Assembly (NCBI GenBank): GCA_022432975.1
Contig: CM039504.1
Location: 2,453,459 to 2,517,458, forward strand
Source: Begonia masoniana
Taxonomy: Eukaryota; Streptophyta; Magnoliopsida; Cucurbitales; Begoniaceae
Length of the DNA stretch: 64,000 nt
Direction of reading: 5' to 3'
Shown piece after piece: positions 27,903 through 40,028 of the stretch (positions are counted from its first letter, which is position 1; the number at the start of each line of letters is the position of its first letter). The notes under the pieces are model-generated. The model did not search any database, was not told the DNA's origin, and saw only the letters and a list, made by a program, of their open reading frames with translations. The position numbers and the translations under genes are program-made.

Positions 27903-30671
27903 ATGGAGGGGGGAAACGATTCGAGGGCCGACAACTCGTCGATCGAGCAGCAACGTCTTCATCTTCAAGTTTCTGTAGCTTCACAGAAGCAGCCTTCCAC
28001 TTCTGTTAATTCCATGGACTTAACCGCCGTTACTAAGAGGTGCAATTCTCTTTCCCAGTGATCTACTCTTGCTATTTGGATCACGAGATTTGAATTGAAG
28101 AAAAGCCAAGAAATGGAAAGACACAATCACGCACTCATACTCTCTTTTCTATTGACTCGGCTAATCAACCAATGTCTTTTGACATCTGCTTTTCTTATTT
28201 GATTGTTCTGTTTCCAAACGATGAATCTGACAAAGTTGGCTGTTGCATATGTGCTTCTACGCTATTTATGTGAATTTTATATTAATATTAATTTCATAAG
28301 TTTCTTCGCTTTGAAGAATGTGCGGTTGCCATAATATTTAAGAACTGTATGGTCTGAGGTTTGCCTTTTTTACCGTGATCGAATTGGCAAATAGGAAAAT
28401 CAGATAGTTGAATTTTTTCTCCATCTGGTTAACGTTTGTCAATATTTGTACTTGGCGTCATCTTCACGTTTTTATGGTTTGTTGTTTTATTTGGTTGCAG
28501 GCTTCAGACGGAATTGATGTCTTTGATGGTAGGTTTCTAATTTTCTTTTCTTTTTGTCAATATTGCTCGTCATAAATTTTTGTGTTGCATGTTCATCTTT
28601 AATGGTATTATCTCGTACACTTTCAGCCATTTCTAAATTTTGATTATCCTCTGCTTCCCTTTTACTGTAAAATTATTTGTCGACATATCTAGAAAAAGGT
28701 TCTTTTCACGTCAGATCATTCAATTCTATATTCGGTTGTTGGATTAACTAGAAGTCCTTAATTAGAAATTGTATTTAACTTTAACTGCGCCAACTTTCAC
28801 ACTCCTATCCAAAAACATATGATTTTTCTTTATGTTTTGTCAGACTCGGTAATATCTAGCTTGATCTTTTGACTTGAATATTATTATATATAGTACCAAT
28901 AAACATTTTATCTTATTCAAAAAAATACCAACAATCAGCCTGCAGATTGAGTTCTTTCAATCAAGTGGACACTAAACAGGCAGGTTTAATCTTTTGATTT
29001 GATTATTAGTTAAGACCACGTAACATATCAAACTAATTCTATCATCTGTATGTATACTGCCGAAAACATTTTTCTTGCTGAAAAAAAAATATAGCAATAA
29101 TGTCCACTTCATATTTGAGTTTTTGTAATCAAGTAAATATTAAACAGGCACCTGCAGATCAATAGGTCCATATATCATGATGAACTTGTTTGGTTATTAG
29201 TATATATATAATGTTTAAGTTTCCACAACATTCCTATTGAAAAAAGATATCATCTACATATTTGAGTTTTGCAATCAAATCTTGGGCATGACATCACAAA
29301 TGCCGCAAATTTATTGTCTCGTATTTTTGGTCCGATATTTTCCACCTGGACATTGTTCTGGCCTTCTGAGATTGTAAAATGCTTAGTTATTAACTGTTGA
29401 TTCAAATTATAATAAAGTGCTACAGTCGTTCGCCGATTTTTCCTTTCAGAATTTATTATAAGTTGTGTTTATTCTTAACAGTAGCTTTATTCTTTAGATG
29501 AGCGGAAGAGATCTGGGAGTATCAGCATTCCCTGAGGATGAGAGTATCTTTTCATGGATTGGTACAATTGAGGGTGGGAAAGGAACTGTATATGAAGGTT
29601 TATCCTACAAACTCTCTTTACGTTTTCCACTGGAATACCCTTTCAAGCCGCCCCTGGTGAAGTTTGAAACTATGTGCTTCCATCCTAATGTTGATCAGCA
29701 CGGCAACATCTGTCTTGACATCCTTCAGGTAACTATCGAATAGTATATTTTGTTTTTTGATCATAAGTCATTTAGCCTTGTGCAGTCTTTGAAGTAATTT
29801 AAAATAAATCTGTACATGACAGTAATAGCTATCTAGGGTATTGACTTGTGTGATTATAATACCACGAGCATTTTTTTTTAATGTTTGTTATTTTTCGTGC
29901 AATATATTTAATCTCTTTTGCATTGCTTAGGACAAGTGGTCGTCAGCTTATGATTGCAGAACAATTCTTTTATCTATACAATGCCTATTAGGAGGTCTGC
30001 TCCCTGTTTTTCTTATTGGTCTGTTCTCTCTTTCAGTTCTATGCACTGTCTTACAAAGTTTTATACTTCCTGCGCAGAGCCCAACCCAGAGAGTCCTCTT
30101 AACAGCTATGCTGCAGCTCTATGGATTAGTAAGGAAGGTTGGACTTGTACTGTTCTTCTCCCTCATGAAACTTTCATTTAATTATCCTTATATGGGAACT
30201 GCAGGTCATAATCCAAACCAGCGTGATGGTTATAGTTGTTCTAGTTTTCATTATTTGTTAAATCATTTTCGATTTTCTTGTTTACAAACTTGCTGTTACG
30301 TTTTGCTGCTATATCTTCATCTGTGAATCACATGCCACAGTATGTTATGACCCATTACTTGTTCAAATATGTAATAGAAAACAGTCAAATGTAAATTACT
30401 CTAATTAGTTGCTTGTCCGAGTAAAATTTTTCTTGAATATGATCACGATAAATGTAGTCAGAAAATGAATATTTGCTTGCTTCCTTGTTGATCTGATCCA
30501 GGGGTAGTCAAAAGCTAGAACTGCATTTAAAGTTAGGCTGTCTATTTATTTTTGATCAGGTAGCGGCAATCATATTATTTAGTGACATTAGTTTAGTTGG
30601 AATTATTCTGCTTGTCTTCTGTAGACTACCAAAAGATGGTCCATAAACAATATTTTGCTGGGCAAATCTGA
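27903..30671 (+). CDS. Ubiquitin-conjugating enzyme E2, UBC19/UBC20 (UBE2C) type
   Basis: Six exons: 27903-28039, 28501-28528, 29498-29728, 29931-29994, 30078-30137 and 30625-30671; 567 bases, 188 aa. After a variable N-terminus of about 38 residues the UBC fold starts at TKRLQTELMSLMMSGRDLG. The HPN motif and the active-site cysteine are in HPNVDQHGNICLDIL, followed by DKWSSAYDCRTILLSIQ. This matches Arabidopsis UBC19/UBC20, relatives of the E2 that works with the anaphase-promoting complex in mitosis; cell-cycle function is inferred. The last exon is only 47 bases and ends DYQKMVHKQYFAGQI, where the Arabidopsis proteins end in EEYRKMVEKLYKPPSA, so the tail has diverged. A 28-base exon 2 is confirmed by phase. 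Intron 2 contains degenerate repeats. Confidence 0.93.
28947..29285. repeat. Three degenerate repeats in E2 intron 2
   Basis: Copies related to TTGAGTTCTTTCAATCAAGT start at 28947, 29115 and 29262. The first two continue into ACACTAAACAGGCA-like sequence and a following TTTGATTTGATTATTAG-like stretch. Spacing is 168 and 147 bases, so this looks like an old tandem triplication that has drifted. Confidence 0.5.
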
Positions 30672-31579
30672 TTCAATGCAATATTGGAGTAGCCTACGGA
30701 ATGAAGTTTTCGCAATGACGTAGAGCAAAAGTATTTGTAAAGCTGCCGAGAGTATGGACTTCATGTTCATTTTCATCTAACTTTTTGGCCATGCATATGC
30801 GTTGAAAGCCAGAACCAAAAAGGTACACTCGCCAATATTTAAGTCTTTCTTGTTTTACTTCTTTTTTTGAATGAAACAAAATGGCTCATTTGGTGATGCA
30901 GAGTATTGTTAGATAGAACTTCAACGAAATAAAATGGTAAGAATGCGTTCCTGTAAAAGTTTACCTACAAGTTGCTAGAAGAATTTTTATGATCGATGAA
31001 CTTGAAATAATTTTTCTTCATTAGGTTGTCTTATAGAAAATCATTATGCCAAAAAATATTATTTTATTTAATAAAAAAGAGTTCATAAGAAAAACAAAAA
31101 TATAATTTATTCCATAAAAAGACAGTTTGATGAAACGTTATGACAAAAATATTATAAAATGTAAATTATTTGATACAGAAAGAATTTATAAAAACAGAAA
31201 AGTCATTATGACACTTAACTTGATAAAAAAACATTGTGAGAAAAATATAAAATGTTTAACAAAAACGATAAAATTTGATAAAACAATTTACCATTAGTTT
31301 GTTTTTTTTTTTTTTTTGTAACCACAAGATTTAGATGCTCTCCGACGTGTCCAAGACAAGCATCAATTGAACTAAACCTAAAGAGAGTATTCAGTCAGCT
31401 ACAGAAGCTCTCATATAAGCATCATGCAAATGGGAAAATCACTTGCATTACATACACCCTGCTTAAAAGATAGTACCTGCTGTAATATAATTCGAGCAGT
31501 TAATCAAGATGGTTAGAGATGCTTTTTGCATTTACTTCAATAAAAACATTGGATCAAACCACAAGCAAAAAAGCAATAC
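30672..31579. other. Intergenic between convergent E2 gene and truncated ABC1 kinase
   Basis: E2 3' UTR, then AT-rich sequence (31021-31290) with short drifting repeats of AAAAATATTAT/GATAAAA type and a T run at 31302-31317. I looked here for the missing C-terminal exons of the ABC1 kinase on the minus strand and found none. Confidence 0.55.
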
Positions 31580-34500
31580 CTGAAATTGTGATACATTGTC
31601 AGCCTCCGCCAAATAATTTAATTTCCCAACTAAATCTTTCCCAAGCTCATCTGCATACAGCCTGAGGTCGTTTTTACTCTTGGCTATTTTTTGCAATAGC
31701 CAAAGCTGTAAAAAAATTAATAATAATTCAATACCTGACGTGCTCAAATAACTATATGGAACTTGAGGGCAGGGCTAGGAACCCCAAGGCGAAGAATAAG
31801 ATATCTCGCACTACCGCATGATGCATATTAGGACGTTGTACTTTCACAGCAACAGAACAACCATCTAGAGTTGTCCCTTTGTAGACCTGAACATCATTTA
31901 CATTCCGAAAAATTGCAGTAGTCCCTATTAAAACCTGCTTAATGTTTGTCGGAAACTTTATATGGGAATGTACATGCTGTTTGTCTAAGATGGCACAGTA
32001 ACATTTAAAGAACCACCTGATCAAATGATGCTGCAGCCACAGCAGGTTCCTTGGAGATGTAGCTGAAGAAAGATTGCACAGGCGAACCTAGTTCTTCCTC
32101 AATAATTTTCATAGCTACAATCTTTGGAAAAGGAGGAATTGGATCATGCAACCCAGACAATGACTAACATCATGATTCAAAACCAAATAAAAAAACAATT
32201 AGACAAAGGTCTTGCTGGAGGGGCTTATTGTGAGAATTAACAAAAGTATACAGAAAATCTTACGACTACGAGGTAATTGCTCATAATTGAACTCAAGAAT
32301 TCTTTATTCGTTTGCGTCAGATAAAAACACTTCATTCTATGATTTAGTACAAGCATCAGGATAACTAATATAAAGACTTAATGATGCTACGACAAATTAT
32401 AGTGAAAATATCTAACAGTTTCTTTGTAGTCATTTAAGAAGGGAACAATTTCCATCAATAAAATTTTTCAACAAATGTGTGAAATTTATCATAAATATTT
32501 CTGAGTACTACGTAAATATGCAAGGGTTAAATATTTTGTTGATCACATGTTTCAATTGTTGTATCAAGATGTTTAAGAGCCATTGTCCCCCTTGATTATA
32601 GAAGATTTAGTAAGAGAGAAAATCTAACCTTGGAAATTTTGCTTCCAAATGTATCTGGTCTTGTTGAAAGGAACTGACCAACTACATCAGCAAGCAAAGG
32701 CAAGTAACTAGCATATTGGTAATATTGAGACTGCATTTTAAATCACATGACCAACATAGATAGATATATATTGTTAAGAGTTCGGTGTGATCCGAATTTT
32801 AGTTTGGTCTGATTGGACCCGTATATCAATATTAGAGTTTGATGTTTTCTCTATATATTGATATTTGTGTCGCAAAACTTAATTGTACATTGATTTTCTA
32901 TTAGTGAATTTCTCCTTTGTCTGTGATTTTTTTTTTTCCCGTTTAGGTTTTTTCATGTACATTTTGGTGTCTCTGTGTTTCTGCGTATATATTTTTTTTC
33001 TCGATTATTATTGTTTGATTCTCAACATATATCATGAAAACCACAAATAACTAGTAAAGACAAAGATGGAACCATATGAAAAGTTGGTTCATTAAGTTTC
33101 TCATTTCTCACCTTTGATAAAAGTTGGACCAAGCTTTAACAACATTTCTTTTAATACAACCCCAAAATTGTATTTCGATTCGTCCCCATCAATGTCCTTG
33201 TCCAAACTTGATCCCAAATACCTTATCATTTTAAAAGTCCTAATCATCAGAGCTGCAGAAGCATACGAGGAAAATACCTTCCAGTTGAAAAGATATAAAA
33301 TTCAATAAGCTTCTCCTCCATAAATATTAAGCATAGTCATGCATTCTAACAGTAAAGTTAATTCAAATTAGAAATATGACTGATCCGTGGGGTACTACAA
33401 AGAATCCAGCTGAAGAGAAGAACCTACCAAGAACAAGTAATATAGAAATTTAACTACTGCTACTCACACTAACAGACCTAAATGCAGATGATAAAGTATA
33501 GAAAGAGCTGTCTACTATAAGCTGCATTTGAACAAAAGAGCAATAGGGATTTAAGGATAATGAATGAAGCCTTGAAAATTAAGTAGCATGGAAAAAACTA
33601 TCCAAATGAAAATGTGTTATAAAATGTAGCACAACTTTATCACGCTGGAGATGAAACAGGAGATTACTAACTCAAACTTAAGAAAAATACTTGGAGCATC
33701 AAATCATACCTCTATAAGCCGAAAGGCCACTGAATGAGGCCCACGACTGAAATAATCATAGACTTCAGGAAGGGGCTTGGACCAAAGCTTAAACAGATAA
33801 TAAAAATAGTAAGCATGTGCCTCCAAAGCTTTAAATCTGCCATGAGTAAATCAACACCAGAAAATCCTGCTAAGGTATTTTTCAAGACTATATTAGTACC
33901 AGTTGATATATGAGCGTAAATTCTAAAAGATGGATCAATGACCTGACAAACATGCTTGAATAGCCATGCAAATGCGTAATTAAACAAAGCAACATAAATA
34001 CAAACATACAAAATGAACAGTATAATTTCATGTTCTGTTTTATACTTCGTTACTCATCACTTACTGATAACGACAGATGCTGTACAGATAAGAACGCTCA
34101 AAAGAGATCAACTATCAAAACAATTGATAACCGTCCTGTTCCTTCAGAAAAACACGCGGAACTCTCTGTAAATAGAATTGGGCCAAAAAAAATGATAACT
34201 ACAAATGGTGAAACAATAAAAAAATGACAATGAATTTTTCAGATAAAATTTGATTAGTGAAACATTTAATGAAATTTTGTAACTTAAGAAATTGAATCAA
34301 ATTTTCTGAAGCGGTTATCTACAGTGGAGAATAGATGTTCTTCTTGTCTCATAGTGCTTGTCCAATTGAAGAGTGATCATTAATCAGCATCAAAATTGAG
34401 AATGATCGCAAATGTACAAATATTTACAACGAATCAGAATCCTGTTCGATCAACGACTAACAACATTCTACAATATATAATGTTACTAAGCTAACTATTA

Positions 34501-35077
34501 ATTGTTTTAGAAGGACACCCTGAATATTCATACATTGAATGATTTTTGAAAAACATAATTAGATATCACTTCAAAATCTTTTACATAGCAGTAACTCGAG
34601 TAAGACGGATAGTAATTTCAACTATACTATCCAACTACGACTCGGATGGCAGCCATCGACGTCTAAAAAGAAAAAGAAGAAGCAGAAGGAATATAAGTAG
34701 AAAAGTCTCCATGAAAGGGGAGCTTAACCTGGCTCTGAAGGTCGAGGCCAAGGAGGCGGAAGACGAGTAGCACATGGATCTTCGAGGTTCCGAAGCCATA
34801 TGAAATCTTCCACAGTTTTCAAAATCTTAGGGATTCGAAAAGCTTCATTTACCCACTCAAGACCTCTGCCTATTCCATTCTTCATAATGTCCATGTCCTT
34901 GCGTACGATCTCCGTAAGATGCCCCAAATTGCGGTTCCCTCGCCTCCTACTCCCTCCTCTCTTCACCAACGTGGTTATATAGGCCTTCTTGGAGCTCAAT
35001 CCGTACAAATGTATGCAAGGAGACGATGGCCATTGGTAAGACAAGGAGAGTTGACAATGCTCGAGAAAGGATGTCAA
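31580..35077 (-). pseudogene. Truncated, frameshifted ABC1/UbiB-family atypical kinase
   Basis: Seven exons remain: 35077-34729, 33869-33710, 33277-33112, 32681-32629, 32163-32017, 31886-31783, 31705-31580. They encode the N-terminal half of an ABC1 kinase of the At5g24970 type: VEDFIWLRNLEDP, FSGVDLLMADLK, LPEVYDYFSRGPHSVAFRLI, NFGVVLKEMLLKLGPTFIK, VGQFLSTRPD, PPFPKIVAMKIIEEELGSP and VAVKVQRPNMHHAVVRDI. The last exon ends at ADELGKDLVGKLNY...VSQFQ with an intact donor, but the rest of the kinase (including the catalytic Asp and DFG region) is absent before the next gene. One base is missing in exon 2 (after MADLK) and one in exon 6 (after VVRDI). The alanine-rich loop reads AAASFDQ|VY where the family has AAASFGQVY. 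Family members act in plastid or mitochondrial quinone and lipid metabolism. Splice sites are all good, so loss is recent or partly due to assembly error. Confidence 0.88.
32772..33027. mobile_element. Solo LTR, 256 bp, in an ABC1 kinase intron
   Basis: Starts TGTTAAGAGTTCGGTGTGAT and ends GATTCTCAACA, so the termini are TG...CA with short inverted TGTTRAG ends. Identical 5-bp copies TATAT flank it at 32767-32771 and 33028-33032. The T-rich interior is typical of a copia-type LTR promoter and terminator region. No internal retrotransposon sequence follows, so this is a solo LTR. Confidence 0.85.
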
Positions 35078-35667
35078 AAGGTTGAATTAAAAATTATGCA
35101 GAGAAAGCGAAGCAACTTCAAATGAATGTATGAATCGATCAATCAATGGCGAAGGAACAGAGCGATCAAGTAAGTCTGGCTCTGTTCCGTGGCTGTGGTT
35201 TACGAGTATTTGAGCGGGAGAGCGCGGCGGAGTGAACAGAATCGGATGCAGCAGTGCTTAACGGAAACACAGACGTGTCATATTTGCATTGGTTCATTTT
35301 CATTGACCAGTTTCTCTCACACACTGGTAGTGGCCAATGATGAATCATCGTCTCTCTTATTGTAATTTACAATATTTCAAAATATTATTTATAGATTCTA
35401 CTATGAAAATTATTTCCTTCTTATGAAAATTAAAAATTCTAATTTTTTCCGTGGATATTCCACGTAAGCTTTTAGATGGATCGACAAGCCACGTGTCGTA
35501 CTGAGAATGCATAAGAAACACATGTTAGCCAATGAAACTCAACATATAGATTCTCCTAGATCTCCCCTGCGTATACTTTAAGTCCCTTCCCTTCCTTCAT
35601 CCTCATCCCAAATCTCCGCCCCTGCTCTGCATTATCGTCAGGCCTCAGGAACTTCAAATCTCTGAAA
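35078..35667. promoter_or_regulatory. 590-bp bidirectional intergenic region between the ABC1 kinase remnant and LHCA1
   Basis: The two genes diverge from here. On the LHCA1 side there is a G-box CACGTG at 35490-35495, a CCAAT at 35529-35533 and a TATA-like CATATAGA at 35542-35549, about 120 bases before the LHCA1 ATG. G-box plus CCAAT is a usual arrangement in light-regulated promoters. Motif-based only. Confidence 0.5.
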
Positions 35668-37073
35668 ATGGCTTCCAACACGTTAATGAGCTGCGGAATC
35701 GCAGCAGTGGCATACCCGTCGGTCCTCTCGTCGTCCAAATCGAAGTTCGCCGCCTCATTCGCACTTCCTTCGGGATATGCCAATGCGTCGTCACGCTTCT
35801 CCATGTCCGCCGAATGGATGCCCGGCCAGCCAAGACCTACATACCTGGATGGTTCTGCTCCGGGGTATGAAAGCCTGTCGATATTTCGTTTTTTTTTTTT
35901 TCTCAAACACGATGTAAACTCTTTCAAAACCCGCACTTAATAAAACGTAGATTTTGCGAAAGCTAACATTTGTGATTTTTCTGCTATTGTTTCAGAGATT
36001 TTGGGTTTGACCCACTTGGGTTGGGTTCAGTGCCCGAGAATCTGGAGAGGTTCAAAGAGTCTGAACTCATCCATTGCAGATGGGCCATGGTCGCCGTTGT
36101 AAGTTCTCCCTGAGCATGATTCTGCTGTTAATGTTTCTTTACATAAGCTACCCATCAATATAAACTGTAACACCTGTTTCCTAATTTACAATCTGATATT
36201 TTGTAACTGTTAACTTCCTTAATATGCCTGAATTTAGGAGTTTGGCATGTCAGAAGATTTGATATTCAGCCTAAACTCTTTCCATGGCGCATCACAAAAT
36301 CTCTTCTTTGGATGAAATAATATGTCTTTGCCCCAATTCATCCGCTGCTTAAAACTGAAATTCAAGTTTCATCCTAGATTACATTTAAAATTTTCCTTTT
36401 CTGGGTAGATTTCTGCAGAGTATTTTGAACCAACACGAGTGAAAAAAATAAAACTTGGTCATTTGTTGGTATATATTAATTTTCACACACTTTTGCAGCC
36501 TGGGATCTTGATTCCAGAGGCGTTGGGGTTAGGCAACTGGGTGAAGGCTCAAGAGTGGGCTGCTATTCCGGGAGGACAAGCCACCTATTTGGGGCAGCCA
36601 GTTCCTTGGGGCACATTACCTACAATTTTGGTGATTGAGTTTCTTGCTATTGCTTTCGTAGAGCACCAACGCAGCATGGAAAAAGACCCGGAGAAGAAGA
36701 AGTACCCTGGAGGTGCATTTGATCCCCTGGGCTTCTCTAAAGACCCTGCAAAGTTCAAGGAATACAAAATCAAAGAGGTTAAAAATGGTAAAATCCGATT
36801 CTTCCTTCCTCCATCTTTCATTTCCTGGATTTTCATACACTGCAGAATGAAACTTCAAGCTTAATCCTAGTTTAAACTGATCGGAAAAAAAGTTCTATGG
36901 ATTGATTTTTGCACGTTTGGTTGGCAGGTCGGCTAGCGCTGTTGGCATTTGTTGGGTTCTGTGTGCAGCAATCAGCATACCCAGGGACAGGGCCATTGGA
37001 GAACTTGGCCACTCACTTGGCTGACCCATGGCACAACAACATTGGCGATATCATCATCCCAAGAGGGTTGTAA
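35668..37073 (+). CDS. LHCA1: Photosystem I chlorophyll a/b-binding protein LHCA1
   Basis: Four exons: 35668-35864, 35996-36098, 36499-36787, 36928-37073; 735 bases, 244 aa, the family length. The N-terminus [20 protein letters not shown] is a chloroplast transit peptide nearly identical in pattern to Arabidopsis LHCA1. The mature part has the light-harvesting signatures GFDPLGLG, the first membrane helix with [11 protein letters not shown] (chlorophyll ligands Glu and His), [20 protein letters not shown] in the second helix region, and [20 protein letters not shown] in the third. It ends [17 protein letters not shown]1 binds the photosystem I core as part of the LHCI belt in the thylakoid membrane. 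Light and circadian control is expected for the family. No defect is seen. Confidence 0.98.
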
Positions 37074-37927
37074 ATTTTACACCCATTTGTAAATTTCTAT
37101 GTAATCATCAAAAGTGCCTCTGAACTATGGACTGTTATTTCTATGGCCTTGATTTTGGTATCCAGAACTACTGTGATTAAAAAAAAAACATGGATTATTC
37201 TTAGTTTCTCAGAAGCATATTTGTTCATACCAGAAGCTATTGTTAATCTTCTTGTATAATTCATCCCCCCTTGAACTATATGAATCTCCCAATTTTTATC
37301 TACTCTAACCAGATCTTGTCGACTTAACGAATTTCAACGTTGAATAACTTTCATTGTTAATTGAATTTGAAATCGATGTATGCGTCTTCCTCGAGAAGCA
37401 CACTGAAACAAGAGGTAAACATTGATCGGTAGCATATCCGATCAAACATGAGTAGTTTTCTTGCCTACTACAAATCTCATACTACCCCATAAAATTAAAC
37501 ACGTACATTAGGTTCATCGTAAGTTTATTTATCGAGTTTTAGTTTGACTAAGGACACAGTCGCGTGTGATTAGTTAGATAAGATCATAATTAATCATGGA
37601 CTTTATTTGAAACTGTTAGATTGTAGAGAAACGTCAAGAATTTAATAAACTTGGAGTCCCCAAACTTAAAAGAATTAATAAAGTAACATGTTTGAAAGTT
37701 CATCCTCTCTCTCCTGCTGGGAAAAACAGTGGAAGAAGAAGTAGGGTTTTTTCGGGAAGATCAAGAAGAAGAATAAGCGAAGAAGGAGAGAGCGCGGCGC
37801 AGAAGATGATTCCTTTATTACTTTTTTTTTTAGTTTTCTCGAAATGGGCGCAAAATGTGGGTATTAGAGGGGTACAATTTGATTTAACTATGACATGCGT
37901 GCTGCTTTGGAGTTAAGTTCGAGAAAC

Positions 37928-37930
<3 letters not shown>

Positions 37931-37961
<31 letters not shown>
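37931..37961. repeat. GA microsatellite
   Basis: About fifteen GA units upstream of the short unassigned reading frame at 38031. Confidence 0.9.
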
Positions 37962-37963
<2 letters not shown>

Positions 37964-38030
37964 TGGATTGAGAATCTAATCGCGGGAGACAACTACAAAC
38001 AAGAAAGAAGGGGGCAGAATAGGGTTTGGT

Positions 38031-38190
38031 TTGGTTAGGATGAGAGAGCTTAAAACCATGGAAGGAGGGAGTGAGAAGGAAGACAAGTCTGGTTTAAGAA
38101 AGATTAGGAAGAAGAAGACTGACACCAGGATTCCCACTCTTGTTACTTCCAAAGCTCTATACGATAAAGCTTTTACCATTTTCATTCTTG
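38031..38190 (+). other. Unassigned short reading frame
   Basis: Reads MRELKTMEGGSEKEDKSGLR and then a basic KKKTDTRIPTLVTSKALYDK stretch before turning into T-rich, low-complexity sequence. A GT (CTTGTATGG) follows FTIFI and could be a donor, but no matching next exon was found in the next 1 kb. It has the look of a real first exon but there is no family match I can name. It may be a remnant or chance. Confidence 0.2.
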
Positions 38191-39074
38191 TATGGGTTTT
38201 CTCTCCTTTTCACTCTTTACCCTTTTCTACATTCATGGAAACTAAAGGCCAACTTCAACCATTTTTCTCTGCAGCCTTTTTCAGAAACTCAGAATATCGA
38301 ATCTCTCCCCCCCTCTCTCTCTCTCTAAAAATAATACATCAATATTTTGCTGCAAACCAAGTGGGCAGATGGGTGTTCTTCGTCTACATTTTGTCAGGAA
38401 ACTAAAACGTTACATAAAATATTCTGTGTATATACTTGGAAAATACGTTTGTAGTTTTTTTAAGATAGGTAAGATTCTCGTATTGTGATTGACAGTTTAT
38501 TTGCAATCTCAAAAAGCTACAGTCGTTGATACCAGGCATATTTAGGACTGATTGTTCATCGTTCTTACATTCGTATATTAGTCAGCTTAAACTGCCACGT
38601 TAGTTGATTAACAGAAAATTATTTTTTGTTTTTCTTTTTTATTATTAAACTTTTAGTTTTTAAATTAAATAAAGAAAAAAAAGGAAGCGAGAGGGGAATC
38701 CATATGCGTTCCAAACGCTCCCAGACAAAATGATATTCAGACAGTAGAAAAGCAACCTTTGCTTTACGACCTAGAAAAGGAGATTTCAAACCATTTAAAC
38801 ATTACATTGGAACATTGCAACCCCCCTCTCTCTCTCCTCCTCTTTCTCTCTCTTGGAAGTCTATATTTAGAGGCATCTGCGTGGTTAGTAACCCAACCCC
38901 ACATTCTCCATTTCTTCCCCCTGAAATCCACACATCACTACCCCACCGTTCATTACCCTACCTTAATTCTCTCTGTTTAGGCCTTTGATTTTGCTTCCTT
39001 CATCCCCCTACTCAATAGCAACCTCCATTTTTGATTAAGACTAACTTCTCTCTCTCTCTCTCCCTCCCTTTCAC

Positions 39075-39080
39075 TATAAA
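39075..39080 (+). promoter_or_regulatory. TATA box of MIR160
   Basis: TATAAA set in a CT-rich context (CCCTTTCACTATAAATCTC), about 170 bases before the mature miR160. Plant MIR genes are transcribed by RNA polymerase II from such TATA promoters. A start site near 39107 is inferred. Confidence 0.6.
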
Positions 39081-39224
39081 TCTCTCTCCACCTATCTTCT
39101 CCACCTGATCCATCTTCATCTCTATCTTCTCCACGTTATCTCTTCTGGGTCTGCCATTTTCGGGTGGGAGAATCGACATCAAAATGGTTCAGTCCATTCG
39201 AGTGTATCCATGACATGTATATGG

Positions 39225-39345
39225 TTGCGTACATGTATACATGTGCCTGGCTCCCTGTATGCCATTTGCAGAGCTTCACCGAGAAATCGATGGCCTCCGT
39301 GGATGGCGTATGAGGAGCCATGCATATTTGATGTTTACTTTTACT
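39225..39345 (+). ncRNA. MIR160: MIR160 precursor
   Basis: The 21 bases at 39244-39264 (TGCCTGGCTCCCTGTATGCC plus A) are the mature miR160 known across land plants. The 21 bases at 39306-39326 (GCGTATGAGGAGCCATGCAT plus A) match the usual miR160 star strand and pair with it with 2-base 3' overhangs. The loop between them contains GAGCTTCACCGAGAAATCGA. The paired stem continues a few bases beyond the duplex. miR160 cleaves mRNAs of the auxin response factors ARF10, ARF16 and ARF17, controlling root cap, leaf and seed development. A TATA box lies at 39075. Confidence 0.97.
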
Positions 39346-40028
39346 ATACCCGTCAATTCTATTTATTGTTTTCCAATTTCTTTTCTGTTTCAGTTTCGGT
39401 TCTTCTTTGGTGATTTGAAAAACTTTCAGATTCTTTCATGTGATGTATGAACAAAGTACTTTCATTATTGTCGTTTTCTTCTTCTTCTTGAAAAGTTTTA
39501 GGGTTTTCGTCATTATATGATATGATATGATGGCCATGCTTCATTTTTCGCCCATGAAACTGTTGTTTTTCCTCTACAAATCTTTCATTTCTCATCTTTT
39601 CTTCCAAGCAGTCACATGGATAATCATTTCCAGCACATGTAACGAGGGGGTCTGAAAGAAAATCTGCTCAAATTGCAGTAAAATTAATTATACAACTGTT
39701 CCTGACAGACAGACGCCATGGAAGTCGCAAACCTAGGCTATCACACAGCCCAAACGGTTTACTATGAATCCATCCATCGATGGCACGCTTGCCTCCTGGA
39801 CAAATTTTATCAGAAAAGTAATAAAAACCTTTCTACTTCTCTTCATTTTTCTCATTTTGAAGAGAGTTTTTCTGAGTGTTTAGGTGACGGTGAAAAAGCC
39901 AACCATTCTCTTTAACTTTCAACTTTGCTGGAGAATGTTTGTAAGCATTTGGATAAGATGTCTAGTAATGAAATGGGTATTTACTCTGGAGACAAGGAGG
40001 TTTATCTTATCATCAATCTGTATTGATG
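39346..40028. other. Intergenic downstream of MIR160
   Basis: Contains the 3' part of the MIR160 primary transcript and AT-rich sequence up to the transposon. A plus-strand frame at 39718-39915 (MEVANLGYHTAQTVYYESIH) has no recognised relatives. Confidence 0.45.

Larger units (their letters stand above)
37074..39060. other. Intergenic between LHCA1 and MIR160
   Basis: LHCA1 3' UTR, then 2 kb without a recognised gene. It includes a GA run at 37931-37961 and CT-rich tracts at 38307-38330 and 38822-38853. A short plus-strand frame is listed separately. The last part should be the MIR160 promoter. Confidence 0.5.

Noticed and set aside
34546..34770. Plus-strand basic frame of 74 residues
   Set aside because: Falls in the first intron and exon 1 end of the ABC1 remnant on the opposite strand; no family match.
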